From assembly GCA_018268935.1 (NCBI GenBank), contig JAFDVS010000059.1:106303-170302 (forward strand): a stretch of DNA of 64,000 nucleotides, read 5' to 3'. Both the position numbers and the translations under genes were made by a program. Below the pieces are notes generated by a model, which ran no database searches, had not been told where the DNA came from, and saw only the letters and a list, made by a program, of their open reading frames with translations. How positions within the stretch are numbered: position 1 is the first letter of the stretch; the number at the start of each line of letters is the position of its first letter. Below are positions 42,786 to 51,552 of this stretch, piece after piece. Origin of the DNA: Acidobacteriota bacterium (GTDB taxonomy: Bacteria > Acidobacteriota > Terriglobia > Bryobacterales > Bryobacteraceae).

Positions 42786-45700
42786 TTAGCCGCGTTGAAT
42801 GGGCAGCTCCGGAGCGTCACCCAACTGATCAAACAGCCCCGCGATGAAGCTGAGGATCTTCCGCGGATCGTCGCCGATGGGTAACGGGACCCTAAGCACT
42901 CCAGCGGGAGTGAATTGCGCTCCGGGTGTGTTGGCCACCAACTGCATCAGGCGTTCCGGATTGATGCGCGCCTCGGTGTGGAACTTCATGTTGCAGACGC
43001 TGCCGCGCCGCTCTACGGTTTCCACACCCAGCTTCTCGGCCGTCGTCTTCAACAACGAAAACGTGACCAGGTTGCGCACGGCATCGGGTGCAGGGCCGTA
43101 GCGGTCCGCCATTTCCCCGAGTAACTGCATGGCCTGTTCCTCGGTACCCGAATCGGCGATGCGCTTATAAGCGCGGAGGCGCTGGTTCTCATCCGAGATG
43201 TACTCGGCGGGGATGCGGATATCGAGGCCCAGGCTGAGGTTCGATTTGATCTCGAGCGGCACCTCTTCGCCCTTCAACTCGCGCACGGTTTCATCCAGCA
43301 GCCGAACATACGTGTCGTAGCCGACCGCTTCGATGTGGCCGTGCTGTTCGCCACCCAGCAGGTTGCCGCCGCCGCGCAGTTCCAGGTCGAGGGCGGCGAT
43401 GCGGAATCCGGCGCCAAGGTCGCTGAATTCGCGCAGGGCAGCGAGGCGCTTGCGGGCAATGTCACTGAGCGTCTTTTCGCCAGACGTCAGCAGATAGGCG
43501 TAGGCACGGCGATTGGATCGCCCGACGCGGCCGCGAAGCTGGTACAACTCGCTCAACCCGTAGCGCTCTGAGTTCTCAATGATGATGGTGTTGGCCAGTG
43601 GGATGTCGAGGCCGTTCTCCACGATCGTCGTGCAAACGAAGACATCGTACTCGTGCCGCATGAAACCGAGCAGCACTTTCTCCAACTCGTCTTCGCCCAT
43701 CTGCCCGTGACCGATGCCGATCTTCGCGGTGGGGCAAAGCTCCTGAATGGTGGCGGCGCGGGCGAAGATGCTGTCCACGCGGTTGTGCACGAAGTAGACC
43801 TGGCCGCCGCGATAGATTTCCTGGTCGATGGCCGTCTTCACCAGATCGAGATCGAAGTGCGCGACGACGGTTTGCACCGCGAGTCGATCTTTGGGCGGTG
43901 TTTCGATGACGCTCATGTCGCGCAGCCCGACCAGCGACATATGCAGCGTGCGCGGGATGGGCGTGGCGGACATGGTGAGCACGTCCACGTTCTTCTTGAT
44001 CTGCTTCAGGCGCTCTTTGTGGCGCACGCCGAAGCGCTGCTCTTCGTCGACGATCAGCAGGCCGAGGTCGCGGAACTCCATGTCCTTCGACAGCAGGCGG
44101 TGCGTGCCGATGAGGATATCGACCTTGCCGGTGCCGACGTCGGCTACGACGCCTTTCAAGGTCTTCGCGTCGACGAAGCGGCTGGCGAGTTCGATGCGAA
44201 CTGGGAAAGGGGCAAAGCGGCGTTTGAAGGTTTCGTAGTGCTGGAAGCTGAGCACCGTGGTGGGCGCCAGCACGGCGACCTGCTTGCCATCGCCAAGCGC
44301 TTTGAAGGCGGCGCGCATGGCCACTTCGGTTTTGCCGAAGCCGACGTCGCCGCAGAGCAGGCGATCCATGGGGTGCTCGCTTTCCATGTCGCGCTTGATG
44401 TCTTCCACGGCGGAGAGCTGATCTTTGGTTTCGGTGAATTCGAAAGCTTCTTCGAATTCGCGCTGCCAGTTGCTGTCGCCGCTGAAGGCGAAGCCGTCGG
44501 CCATTTTGCGCTGGGCGTAGAGTTTGAGAAGCTCGTCGGCCATGTCGCGCATTTTGGCTTTGACGCGCGATTTGGTTTTGGTCCAGGTGGCGCCGCCCAT
44601 GCGATCGAGCGCCGGAGGACGCTGCTCGCCCGCGCCGCGGTATTTCTCGATGAGATCGAGGCGAGTGAGCGGGACGTAGAGCTTGGCGTCGGCGGCATAC
44701 TCGATGAGCATGAAGTCGCCTTTTTGATCGCCCTGGCCGAGTTCGCGGACGCCGAGGAATTTGCCCACCCCGTGCACGGTGTGGACGATGTAGTCGCCGG
44801 GTTTGAGGTCGGCGATGTCGAACTTGAATGCGCCTGCGGCGGACTTGCTAGCCCCGCCCGGCCGCGCCACCAGGTCGGATGTATCGAAGAGATCTTCCGC
44901 GCCAATGACGGCGATGGCCGCTTCCGGTAGCGAGACGCCGCGCGGAACGTTGCCTTTGACGACGTAAGTACGGACGCCCGGTCCGGCGATGTAACTGCGC
45001 TCCACCAGATACTCGGGCGTGCCTTCGGTGGAATCGAGCCCGAGTTGGAAGGGGATCTGGTATTCGCGCAGAATGTCGGCGAGGCGCTCCACTTCGCCGC
45101 TGGTGGGAGCGAAGAAGACGACGCGATTGCCCTGCTCGGCGAGGGTGCGGCTCTCGGCGGCGGCGACGCGCCAGTTGCCGTGGAAGGAAAGCGACGGGCG
45201 CGAAGAGATGTGCCAGCTTTTGGTTTGCGGCTCTACGGTGGCCAGTTCCAGTTCGCGCAGCAGCAGGCGCGTACGCGGGGCTATCTTTTCGCGCAGTTCA
45301 TCGAGCGTGAAGAAGTTCAGTTCCGCTGGCAGTTCTTCCCCGCCGTACTGTTCGATGCGTTTGGTGAAGCGCTCCACGCCTGCTTCGATTTGCTCCGGTT
45401 CATCCCACAACACGACGGGGTCGTGGAGCAGGCCGGGCAGGGAAGTGTGTCGCGGGCGGATGCGGGCAGCGTGAAACTCCCAGCCGCCTTCGAGTGCCGC
45501 GTCGCCAAGCTCGCGCATCAATTCCGGCGTGCGCGGCATTTCGGTCAGCGGGAGGATGAGGCAATCGGGCACCTTCAGCACGCTGCGTTGCGATTCGACA
45601 TCGAAGCGGCGCAGGCTTTCCACGGTATCGCCGAAGAACTCGATACGGGTGGGCTTGGGGGCTTCGGGAGGGAAGATGTCGAAGATGCCGCCGCGCTGCG

Positions 45701-46259
45701 AGTAATCGCCGATCATGTCGACGGGTTCGCGGCGTTCGTAACCGATGGAGTTGAGGTGCGCGGCGAGATCCTCGGGGGCGATCTCGTCGTTGACACGCAG
45801 GGTGAGCGTCAGCTGCTTGTAGAAATCGGGCGATTCGTTGCGCCAAAGGGCCGCGGCGATGGGGGCCACGGTGATGGAAGCGCGTCCGGTGGCCATGCGC
45901 CAGAGGGCGACGGCGCGCTGTTCGGCAATGTCCTTGTGCGGCGACAGGCGCTGGCCGGGAATGACGTCGAAGGCAGGCAGCAATTGGACGTGGCCGCCGG
46001 CCCGCTCCGGAACAAGCAGGTGAAAAAATGTTTCGATGGTTTCGGCCAGGGCTTCGGCCTGTTTGCTGGAATCGGAGAGGACCAGCATCGGCCGTTCCAT
46101 GGCCTGCCAGAGCAGAACGGAGTAGATCGCCTTGGCTGTGCGTGTTAAGCCGGAGATGGCCGCCGATGCGCCTTCGGGCCGCAATGCCTTAAGCACCTCA
46201 GCCATGGCCGGGCTATGGCTGAGTTCGAGGAACAGGTCGCGTATGGCTGGATTGATCAA
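42786..46259 (-). CDS. mfd: Transcription-repair coupling factor
   Basis: A 1157-residue Mfd of usual length. The N-terminal UvrB-like module includes GDYSQRGGIFDIFPPEAPKPTRIEFFGD, and the RNA-polymerase-interacting domain GDYIVHTVHGVGKFLGVRELGQG. The RecG-like translocase has Walker A LLCGDVGFGKTEVAMRAAF, the DEEQ box LLIVDEEQRFGVRHKERL and SATPIPRTLHMSLVGLRDMSVIETPP, and a C-terminal TRCF domain. It displaces stalled RNA polymerase and recruits UvrA. It overlaps the adenylyltransferase gene upstream by four bases (ATGA), an unusual coupling of repair and sugar-nucleotide genes. Confidence 0.97.
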   Translation of the reverse strand: MINPAIRDLFLELSHSPAMAEVLKALRPEGASAAISGLTRTAKAIYSVLLWQAMERPMLVLSDSSKQAEALAETIETFFHLLVPERAGGHVQLLPAFDVIPGQRLSPHKDIAEQRAVALWRMATGRASITVAPIAAALWRNESPDFYKQLTLTLRVNDEIAPEDLAAHLNSIGYERREPVDMIGDYSQRGGIFDIFPPEAPKPTRIEFFGDTVESLRRFDVESQRSVLKVPDCLILPLTEMPRTPELMRELGDAALEGGWEFHAARIRPRHTSLPGLLHDPVVLWDEPEQIEAGVERFTKRIEQYGGEELPAELNFFTLDELREKIAPRTRLLLRELELATVEPQTKSWHISSRPSLSFHGNWRVAAAESRTLAEQGNRVVFFAPTSGEVERLADILREYQIPFQLGLDSTEGTPEYLVERSYIAGPGVRTYVVKGNVPRGVSLPEAAIAVIGAEDLFDTSDLVARPGGASKSAAGAFKFDIADLKPGDYIVHTVHGVGKFLGVRELGQGDQKGDFMLIEYAADAKLYVPLTRLDLIEKYRGAGEQRPPALDRMGGATWTKTKSRVKAKMRDMADELLKLYAQRKMADGFAFSGDSNWQREFEEAFEFTETKDQLSAVEDIKRDMESEHPMDRLLCGDVGFGKTEVAMRAAFKALGDGKQVAVLAPTTVLSFQHYETFKRRFAPFPVRIELASRFVDAKTLKGVVADVGTGKVDILIGTHRLLSKDMEFRDLGLLIVDEEQRFGVRHKERLKQIKKNVDVLTMSATPIPRTLHMSLVGLRDMSVIETPPKDRLAVQTVVAHFDLDLVKTAIDQEIYRGGQVYFVHNRVDSIFARAATIQELCPTAKIGIGHGQMGEDELEKVLLGFMRHEYDVFVCTTIVENGLDIPLANTIIIENSERYGLSELYQLRGRVGRSNRRAYAYLLTSGEKTLSDIARKRLAALREFSDLGAGFRIAALDLELRGGGNLLGGEQHGHIEAVGYDTYVRLLDETVRELKGEEVPLEIKSNLSLGLDIRIPAEYISDENQRLRAYKRIADSGTEEQAMQLLGEMADRYGPAPDAVRNLVTFSLLKTTAEKLGVETVERRGSVCNMKFHTEARINPERLMQLVANTPGAQFTPAGVLRVPLPIGDDPRKILSFIAGLFDQLGDAPELPIQRG

Positions 46260-46729
46260 GGCTGGCGGCGGACGATCTCGTCCACGATATTCGTTGTTGA
46301 GTAACCGGGTTCCAGGGGCAGCGGCATCACGGCGCCGCCGGCAGCTTCCACCTCTTCACGGCCGGCGATGAAGTGGGACCAGTCGGCGCCTTTCACCAGA
46401 ACGTCGGGCAGGACGGCGGCGATCAACTCGCGCGGCGTGTCCTCATCGAACAGCGTGACAGCGTCGACGGCTTCGAGCGAAAGCGCGATGCGGGCACGAT
46501 CCTGTTCGCTGAGGATCGGCCGCGATGGGCCTTTCAAACGCTGGACGCTTGAATCGGTGTTCAAAGCCAGAATCAGCACATCGCCCAGATTGCGGGCGTT
46601 TTCGAGCAGCCGGACGTGGCCGGGATGAAGAATGTCGTAACAGCCGTTGGTGAACACGACTTTGCGGCCCTGCGCTTTCCATCGGGCGCGGGCGGCGATG
46701 AGGTCGGTTCGTTCGTAGAACTGGCCCAT
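46256..46729 (-). CDS. D-glycero-beta-D-manno-heptose 1-phosphate adenylyltransferase (HldE C-domain/RfaE2-like)
   Basis: A 157-residue nucleotidyltransferase: VVFTNGCYDILHPGHVRLLENARNLGD (HxGH motif), LALNTDSSVQRLKGPSRPI and LVKGADWSHFIAGREEVEAAGG (each a key part of longer spans), with GYSTTNIVDEI at the end. It is the stand-alone C-terminal half of HldE; the kinase half is not in the window. It makes ADP-heptose from heptose-1-phosphate for lipopolysaccharide. ATG 46729 is preceded by GACAAT with a six-base spacer and no Shine-Dalgarno. It starts an operon with mfd. Confidence 0.93.
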   Translation of the reverse strand: MGQFYERTDLIAARARWKAQGRKVVFTNGCYDILHPGHVRLLENARNLGDVLILALNTDSSVQRLKGPSRPILSEQDRARIALSLEAVDAVTLFDEDTPRELIAAVLPDVLVKGADWSHFIAGREEVEAAGGAVMPLPLEPGYSTTNIVDEIVRRQP

Positions 46730-46763
46730 CTTTTTATTGTCGCAGAGGCGGCAAGTGGGGCAA
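46730..46763 (-). promoter_or_regulatory. Promoter with GACAAT six bases before ATG
   Basis: Reading leftward, TTGCCC at 46763-46758 (possible -35), a 16-base spacer, GACAAT at 46741-46736, then AAAAAG and ATG 46729. It predicts a leaderless transcript of the adenylyltransferase-mfd operon. Confidence 0.5.
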
Positions 46764-46809
46764 CGTGGCTGCCCCGGTTTCCGCGGCGCAACTCTAGGCG
46801 CAGCGGAAA
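46757..46809. promoter_or_regulatory. Two inverted repeats in the promoter region of the TIGR02147 gene (operator candidates)
   Basis: GGGGCA (46757-46762) pairs with TGCCCC (46770-46775), and TTTCCGC (46778-46784) with GCGGAAA (46803-46809). Both lie between the divergent adenylyltransferase and regulator genes and could bind the HTH protein encoded at 46831. Confidence 0.35.
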
Positions 46810-46817
46810 ATCGCTGC

Positions 46818-46830
46818 TAGGATCGATGCT
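46818..46830 (+). promoter_or_regulatory. -10-like TAGGAT seven bases before GTG
   Basis: TAGGAT at 46818-46823, spacer CGATGCT, GTG 46831; no Shine-Dalgarno. It fits a leaderless start. Confidence 0.45.
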
Positions 46831-47565
46831 GTGAAAGCCGTTGTGCAGCAGGATCCGGCCGCGGGGCCATCGTTTCGGCAGTACCTGCGTCAGGAACTCG
46901 CGGCGCGGTGCGCGCGCAACCCACAGTACTCGCTGCGGGCGTTCGCGGTGTTTCTCGGCGTGCATCATTCCACTTTGTCGCAGGTGATGCGCGGGAAGCG
47001 GACAGTGACGCGGGCGATTGTGGAGAAGTTCGGATTCCGGTTGGGCTTGGCCGGTGAGCGGATGGAGCAGTTCCTGAAAGCGGAGGCCGCAATGCCGGTG
47101 GATGCGTTGGAAGCGACGACGCGGCTGGCTCGAGATACCGCGGAAGTGCTGGAGGATTGGCGCAACTTCGCCATTCTGGAACTGACGAGGCTCGATGATT
47201 TTCAGCCCGACTCGCGTTGGATCGCGCGCATGCTCGGCATCACGGTGGATGAAGTGAACGTCGCGTTGAGCCGGCTGTGCCGGTTGCACCTGCTGCGCAT
47301 GGATGGCGCGAAGTGGCAGGATCAATTGGGGGACGTGGTGATGGATGCGGCGCATTTCCATGAGGTGGCGATGCGCAATCTGTTGGAACGTGTGTTGCCG
47401 GTGCAGGCGAGCGCGACGGTGGCGATTCCCGTGAGTGCGGTTCCGGCCGCGCAGCAGCGCATTGCGGCGTTTAGCAAAGATTTTTTGGACTGGGTGCGGG
47501 ATCAGGCGGGGAAGGATGAGGTGTACCGATTCGAGGTTCGTTTCGCGCCGCTGACCCGGCGCTGA
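46831..47565 (+). CDS. TIGR02147/DUF4423-type regulatory protein
   Basis: A 244-residue protein from GTG 46831. The N-terminal HTH (SLRAFAVFLGVHHSTLSQVMRGKRTVTRAIVEKFG, span 46930-47034) and the central WRNFAILELTRLDDFQPDSRWIARMLGITVDEVNVALSRLCRLHLL (47158-47295) match the TIGR02147/DUF4423 family, known from Fibrobacteres, Acidobacteria and Bdellovibrio. The family resembles XRE-type regulators with a winged second domain; ligands are unknown. It may regulate the neighbouring VOC gene or itself through the upstream inverted repeats. The VOC gene begins 30 bases after its stop. Confidence 0.85.
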   Translation: MKAVVQQDPAAGPSFRQYLRQELAARCARNPQYSLRAFAVFLGVHHSTLSQVMRGKRTVTRAIVEKFGFRLGLAGERMEQFLKAEAAMPVDALEATTRLARDTAEVLEDWRNFAILELTRLDDFQPDSRWIARMLGITVDEVNVALSRLCRLHLLRMDGAKWQDQLGDVVMDAAHFHEVAMRNLLERVLPVQASATVAIPVSAVPAAQQRIAAFSKDFLDWVRDQAGKDEVYRFEVRFAPLTRR

Positions 47566-47595
47566 GTTTCCAATTTTCACTAAGGAGTTTTCACA

Positions 47596-47955
47596 ATGGG
47601 CAACCCTGTTGTTCAGTGGCAGATCTTGTCTCGCAATGCCGGAGCGCATGCGGAGTTTTACGCGAAGCTGTTTCAGTGGTCGGTGAGCGACGCCAATCCT
47701 CTCGGCTATCGCATGGTGGATACATGCAGTGAGCGCGGAATTCCAGGCGGCTTCTGGCCCGCGCCGCCTGACGCCAATCCGTTCGTGCAACTGTTCGTCG
47801 AGGTCGATGACGTGGAAGCTTGCGTCGAGCGGACCAAAGCATTAGGCGGCGCGGTGCTGATTCCCCCGCAGGACTTGCCCGCGGGGGAGAAGATGGCAAT
47901 CCTTCGCGATCCGGAAGGCATGTCGTTTGGCATCTACCGTCCGGCCGTGAAGTGA
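47596..47955 (+). CDS. VOC family protein (glyoxalase/bleomycin-resistance fold)
   Basis: A 119-residue protein, AAGGAG nine bases before ATG 47596. VVQWQILSRNAGAHAEFYAKLFQW, FVQLFVEVDDVEACVERTKALGG and AILRDPEGMSFGIYRP give two beta-alpha-beta-beta-beta units. Metal-ligand positions are only partly kept (Gln at the first, Glu near the end), so catalysis is uncertain. Such single-domain VOC proteins are often annotated as antibiotic-resistance or glyoxalase-like without proof. It ends four bases before the converging DUF1501 gene. Confidence 0.9.
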   Translation: MGNPVVQWQILSRNAGAHAEFYAKLFQWSVSDANPLGYRMVDTCSERGIPGGFWPAPPDANPFVQLFVEVDDVEACVERTKALGGAVLIPPQDLPAGEKMAILRDPEGMSFGIYRPAVK

Positions 47956-47959
47956 GTGT

Positions 47960-49309
47960 TCAGGCGAGGAAGCCGAGATCCTGCACCCCGAAGTTGCCGA
48001 TGTTGGGAAACACACTGCCCATCGATGCGGAGGGAACTCCGAACCATTTGGCCAGCGTGGCGCCGAACTGATCGGTGCTGGTGGTGGGGATGAGGGCTCC
48101 GCGGGAGCCGCTGTCATCGGGGCCGGTGAGTGCGTAGGTGGGGAAGGTGCCGTACACCTCGCCCCCTTTCACCGCGCCGCCCATGATGAGATGGTGGCTG
48201 CCCCATCCGTGATCGGTGCCGACGCCGCTCGGTTGCAGCGTGCGGCCGAACTCGGAGGCAGTGAACGTGGTCACCTGATCCGCTACGCCCAGTTCCACGG
48301 TGGCGTCATAGAACGCCTTCATTGCGTCGCCGACGTTGCTGAGCAGGTCCCAATGCGTCCAGTCCTGTGAGCCGTGCGTGTCGAAGCCGCCGATGGAGCA
48401 GAAGAACACCTGGCGCGTCATGCCGGTGCTGTTGCGCAGCTTGATGATCCGCGCCACTTCCTTCAACTGAGTGCCAAGCGAAGTGCCGGGGAAGACCGTG
48501 GTGATGCCACCGCCCGCACCCATGCTGTTCAACATGCTGTTGAGCGACATGGCATCGGACATCACCTTGTTGGCTTGCTGCACCAGGGTCAGGCCGTTGT
48601 TGAAGGTGAGCAGTTCCTGGAACGCGGCTTTCTTCGCCGTGGCCGCCGATTGCGGCCAGAGATTCATGCCGGCGGGTGTCAGGTCGAAGCCGGGGAAGAG
48701 GCTCGCCGATTGAATCGCATTGCCGGTGCAGAACAGCACGGGACCGGCGATGGAGATGGTGGATGGGAACGTTGCCGCGCCGTTCAATGTCTGCACGGCG
48801 TCGGCCAGACGGCCGGCCCATCCGGTGCCCGCTCCCGTGCTTGGTACTCCGCTCTGCATTTGCGTGGTCTGATCGGAGTGCGAAAACAGGTTGGTGGGCA
48901 GCGCGACGGAGTTGGCAAGGTACTGCGCGCGGGTGACGGGCTGCACCAGTAATCCCATGTTGGCGATGGCGGCCAGCCGCTTTTGCGCCCAGAGGGGATG
49001 GACCTGCAGCAACCCGTTGTTGAGGCCGTACTGCTTGCCGGCCGGTGTGGTGACCGGGAGTAGTGCGGCGCTGGTGGTGGGCAGCGCCAGCCCGCCGCGG
49101 ATGTTCTTATACGCGGCGTAAGGAGCGCTGTCCATCGGCACGATGGTGTTGAACCCGTCGTTGCCGCCGAACATGAATATACAGACCAGCGCTTTGTAGC
49201 TGGGCGAAGATTGCGCCAGGGCGTTCATCTGGCCCAGGTGCTCGAAACCCATCAGGCCCATGGCAGCGGCCGTCCGGCGCAGGAAATCTCTTCTCGTGTG
49301 GAGCGTCAT
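47960..49309 (-). CDS. DUF1501 domain protein, exported
   Basis: A 449-residue protein. Start ATG 49309 is preferred: AAGGAGG is ten bases upstream, whereas ATG 49318 would be too close to it. The Tat-type leader (TRRDFLRRTAAAMGLMG) is followed by LVCIFMFGGNDGFNTIVPMD, a family landmark, and later FCSIGGFDTHGSQDWTHWDLL, TASEFGRTLQPSGVGTDHGWGSHHLIMGGAVKGG (key part of a longer conserved region) near the end. DUF1501 proteins share the alkaline-phosphatase-like fold and nearly always accompany DUF1800 proteins. The role is unknown; export to the periplasm is likely. It is 15 bases downstream of the DUF1800 gene. Confidence 0.92.
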   Translation of the reverse strand: MTLHTRRDFLRRTAAAMGLMGFEHLGQMNALAQSSPSYKALVCIFMFGGNDGFNTIVPMDSAPYAAYKNIRGGLALPTTSAALLPVTTPAGKQYGLNNGLLQVHPLWAQKRLAAIANMGLLVQPVTRAQYLANSVALPTNLFSHSDQTTQMQSGVPSTGAGTGWAGRLADAVQTLNGAATFPSTISIAGPVLFCTGNAIQSASLFPGFDLTPAGMNLWPQSAATAKKAAFQELLTFNNGLTLVQQANKVMSDAMSLNSMLNSMGAGGGITTVFPGTSLGTQLKEVARIIKLRNSTGMTRQVFFCSIGGFDTHGSQDWTHWDLLSNVGDAMKAFYDATVELGVADQVTTFTASEFGRTLQPSGVGTDHGWGSHHLIMGGAVKGGEVYGTFPTYALTGPDDSGSRGALIPTTSTDQFGATLAKWFGVPSASMGSVFPNIGNFGVQDLGFLA

Positions 49310-49324
49310 GTTCTTCATTCCTCC

Positions 49325-51442
49325 TTAGTGCATCACCAGGTATTCGCCGGAAGTGGCGGTGAGATGGAGCGCGGTTTGCACGCGTTGCGCATTGTCCGTC
49401 GAGGCGTTGATCGCCTTGGCGAGCGTGGTGCGCATCGACGATGACATGCGCCCGTAAAGCAGCGCCTGATCCACCGCGTTGATCAATTGCGTGGTGTCGG
49501 CGGCGACCGCAGTGAACGGAGAGAGATCGAGCGTGAGGTAGCCGTTGTACTGACCGGCGAGCGTATCGCTGATCAGATTGGCGCGCAGCACGGCTTCGGT
49601 GGGCGAGTAGATCTGGAACTCGGGACCGTAGAGTGTGGTCTTCGGAATACGGTACAGCGGCGAGAACCAACTGAACACGGAAGGCGAAGTGAGGATGGAC
49701 TGGCCGAGGTTCACGAACAGGTAGGGCAGTCCGTTGTCGGTTTTGATGGAGCCGTTGAGGGCGCGCACCAGCGAGATGTAGTGCAGCAGCGGCTCGCGCA
49801 GTTTGCCGTAGTTGGCGGTGGCGATTTCCTGGCGCACTTCCGTGTCGAGCAGGATGGCCTGCACAACGGCTTTCATGTCGCCCCGGACGCCCTGGCCGTT
49901 GTTGACGAAAACGTTTGCCACGCGCTGGACGTAAGCCGGCGACGGATTGCTGTCGGCCAGGAAGCGGATCATGCGCACGGCGACGAACGGCGGCAGGTTG
50001 GGGTGATTGAAGAGGCAGTTCACCACGCCATCGAGATCCTGTGTGGTGTTCTGGCCCGCGGGCAGATTGCAGCCGAGGAACGATTTGGCGGAGGTGTCAT
50101 GGTTCTGCTCGCGCGGTTCCATGTCGGTGGTGAAGTTCTCCCACTGGTTCTGGTAGTAGACCCAGCCGGTGAGCGCCAGCGCCAGTTGCTTCACGTCGTT
50201 CTGCGTGTAGGTGGGCACGGGCTGATTGTTCGCGTCCACTATGACCGTGCCATCCATGTTGAGTTTCTGCAGCCCGATGGTGAACAACTGCATCAGCTCG
50301 CGTGGATAGTTTTCATTGGCGCCGGAGCCGGTGCCGGGCTTGCTGCTGCGGGCCAGGTCGAGGAACTTGCCCATCGACGGGCTGATCGTCATCTCGCGAA
50401 TGATGTTCTTGTAATTGCCGAAGGCGTTGCGGCTGAGCACCTTCATCCACGGCAGCACCTCTTCGGGGTAGATGTTCTTGTTCGACGACACAACCCAGAT
50501 TTCGCCCAGCGCGTATGCGACTTTCTGCCGCAATTGATCCTGCGCCTGGGAATTGAGAGAGAGCCACCAGTTGCGCATGGCGCCCATCTGGCGTGGATCG
50601 GGGCTTGGCAGTGTGAGCGGCGATTCGGGCAGCGCGAACTGCGCGTTGAGCCACGACTGCAAGCCCGTCGTCTGCACCGATACGATGTCCGCGGGCTTGC
50701 CTCCGAAGGCAGCCTGTTCGAGGAACCGGCCTGCATCGATGCGTGTGGTGACACAGGGATTACAGGGCGGCGGTGGAGGCGTCGGGGTTGGAGTAGGCGT
50801 AGGCGTAGGAGTTGGGGTGGGCGTCGGCGTCGGTGTGGGGGTTGGTGTGGGCGCCGCAGCTACGACGGTGAGATTCACCGGTTGGCTGGTGACCGCTCCG
50901 TTGCCCGTGTTTGTGACGCGAACCGGGAATACGCCTGTGGTGGCCCAGGCGCCTGCCACGGTGACTTTGGTTGCCGATACATAAGTGGTCGGCATGGCGA
51001 CGCCGTTAATGGACGCGATGGCGCCGGGTTGGAACGCCGCACCATTGAGGCTGAGGCTGATGGTTCCGGCCGGTACCGAGGAAGGATAGCTGCTCCAGAC
51101 CCACGGGACAGGTTGCGTTACGGTGATGGTTGCTGTGGCGAACTTGTCAGGGTAAGGGACGCTGCGTGCTTTGAGGATGACGATGTTGGCTGCAGGAACA
51201 GTGGTGGGTGCTGTGTATAGGCCGGACGTGCTGACGGTGCCGTAAGTGGCGTTTCCTCCGACAACATCATTCACCAGCCATTGGATGGTATTCGGTGAGA
51301 GGGGCACGTACGCGCTGAACTGGCGTGTCGTGCCCCGCTCTACATTGGCGGTTTGGTGATAGACCGCCATCTGGGCGTACGACGACGCCACCGAAAGCAA
51401 AGTGGATACAGTGAGGACAGAAAGAGTGGATAGCCTCCGCAT
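49325..51442 (-). CDS. DUF1800 domain protein with Thr-Pro repeat linker, secreted
   Basis: A 705-residue protein. A signal peptide (MRRLSTLSVLTVSTLLSVASSYA) leads to an N-terminal Ig-like region (about 30-195), then a run of Thr-Pro repeats (about 196-222) ending in PPPPPCNPC, then the DUF1800 domain: RFLEQAAFGGKPADIVSVQ, ILSRNAFGNYKNIIREMTISPSMGKFLDL, ENYPRELMQLFTIGLQKLN, FLGCNLPAGQNTTQDLD and NHPNLPPFVAVRMIRFL (key parts). Partner of the DUF1501 protein downstream; function unknown but surface or periplasmic. CACAAT six bases before ATG 51442 suggests a leaderless start. Confidence 0.92.
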   Translation of the reverse strand: MRRLSTLSVLTVSTLLSVASSYAQMAVYHQTANVERGTTRQFSAYVPLSPNTIQWLVNDVVGGNATYGTVSTSGLYTAPTTVPAANIVILKARSVPYPDKFATATITVTQPVPWVWSSYPSSVPAGTISLSLNGAAFQPGAIASINGVAMPTTYVSATKVTVAGAWATTGVFPVRVTNTGNGAVTSQPVNLTVVAAAPTPTPTPTPTPTPTPTPTPTPTPTPPPPPCNPCVTTRIDAGRFLEQAAFGGKPADIVSVQTTGLQSWLNAQFALPESPLTLPSPDPRQMGAMRNWWLSLNSQAQDQLRQKVAYALGEIWVVSSNKNIYPEEVLPWMKVLSRNAFGNYKNIIREMTISPSMGKFLDLARSSKPGTGSGANENYPRELMQLFTIGLQKLNMDGTVIVDANNQPVPTYTQNDVKQLALALTGWVYYQNQWENFTTDMEPREQNHDTSAKSFLGCNLPAGQNTTQDLDGVVNCLFNHPNLPPFVAVRMIRFLADSNPSPAYVQRVANVFVNNGQGVRGDMKAVVQAILLDTEVRQEIATANYGKLREPLLHYISLVRALNGSIKTDNGLPYLFVNLGQSILTSPSVFSWFSPLYRIPKTTLYGPEFQIYSPTEAVLRANLISDTLAGQYNGYLTLDLSPFTAVAADTTQLINAVDQALLYGRMSSSMRTTLAKAINASTDNAQRVQTALHLTATSGEYLVMH
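50771..50855. repeat. Imperfect short tandem repeat encoding Thr-Pro
   Basis: About 85 bases of six-base units (coding strand ACNCCN/ACGCCC variants) encode the Thr-Pro linker of the DUF1800 protein. Third positions vary, so the repeat is old or selected at protein level rather than a fresh slippage tract. Confidence 0.8.
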
Positions 51443-51454
51443 ACCTGTATTGTG
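51443..51454 (-). promoter_or_regulatory. -10-like CACAAT six bases before ATG
   Basis: CACAAT reads leftward over 51454-51449, spacer ACAGGT, ATG 51442. There is no Shine-Dalgarno. The divergent cysE has GATAAT at 51533-51538, 14 bases before its ATG. Confidence 0.45.
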
Positions 51455-51552
51455 CGGAGGAAGCGGCCGTTTTCGATCACCAGTAAGGTGAAAAAGAAAG
51501 TACTAAGGAAATCGCCTGATGAGGATTCGCGCGATAATAGAGACTGCGCGTT

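Noticed and set aside
43653..44930. Long rightward open frame inside mfd
   Set aside because: It lies opposite the conserved translocase domains of Mfd and has no recognisable domain.
50771..50855. Possible CRISPR-like or satellite array
   Set aside because: The units are six bases long without spacers and encode Thr-Pro in frame; it is a coding linker.
49487..51220. Long rightward frame opposite the DUF1800 gene
   Set aside because: It is a Gly/Arg/Asp-rich composition shadow with no motif; the leftward frame has a signal peptide and the full DUF1800 pattern.
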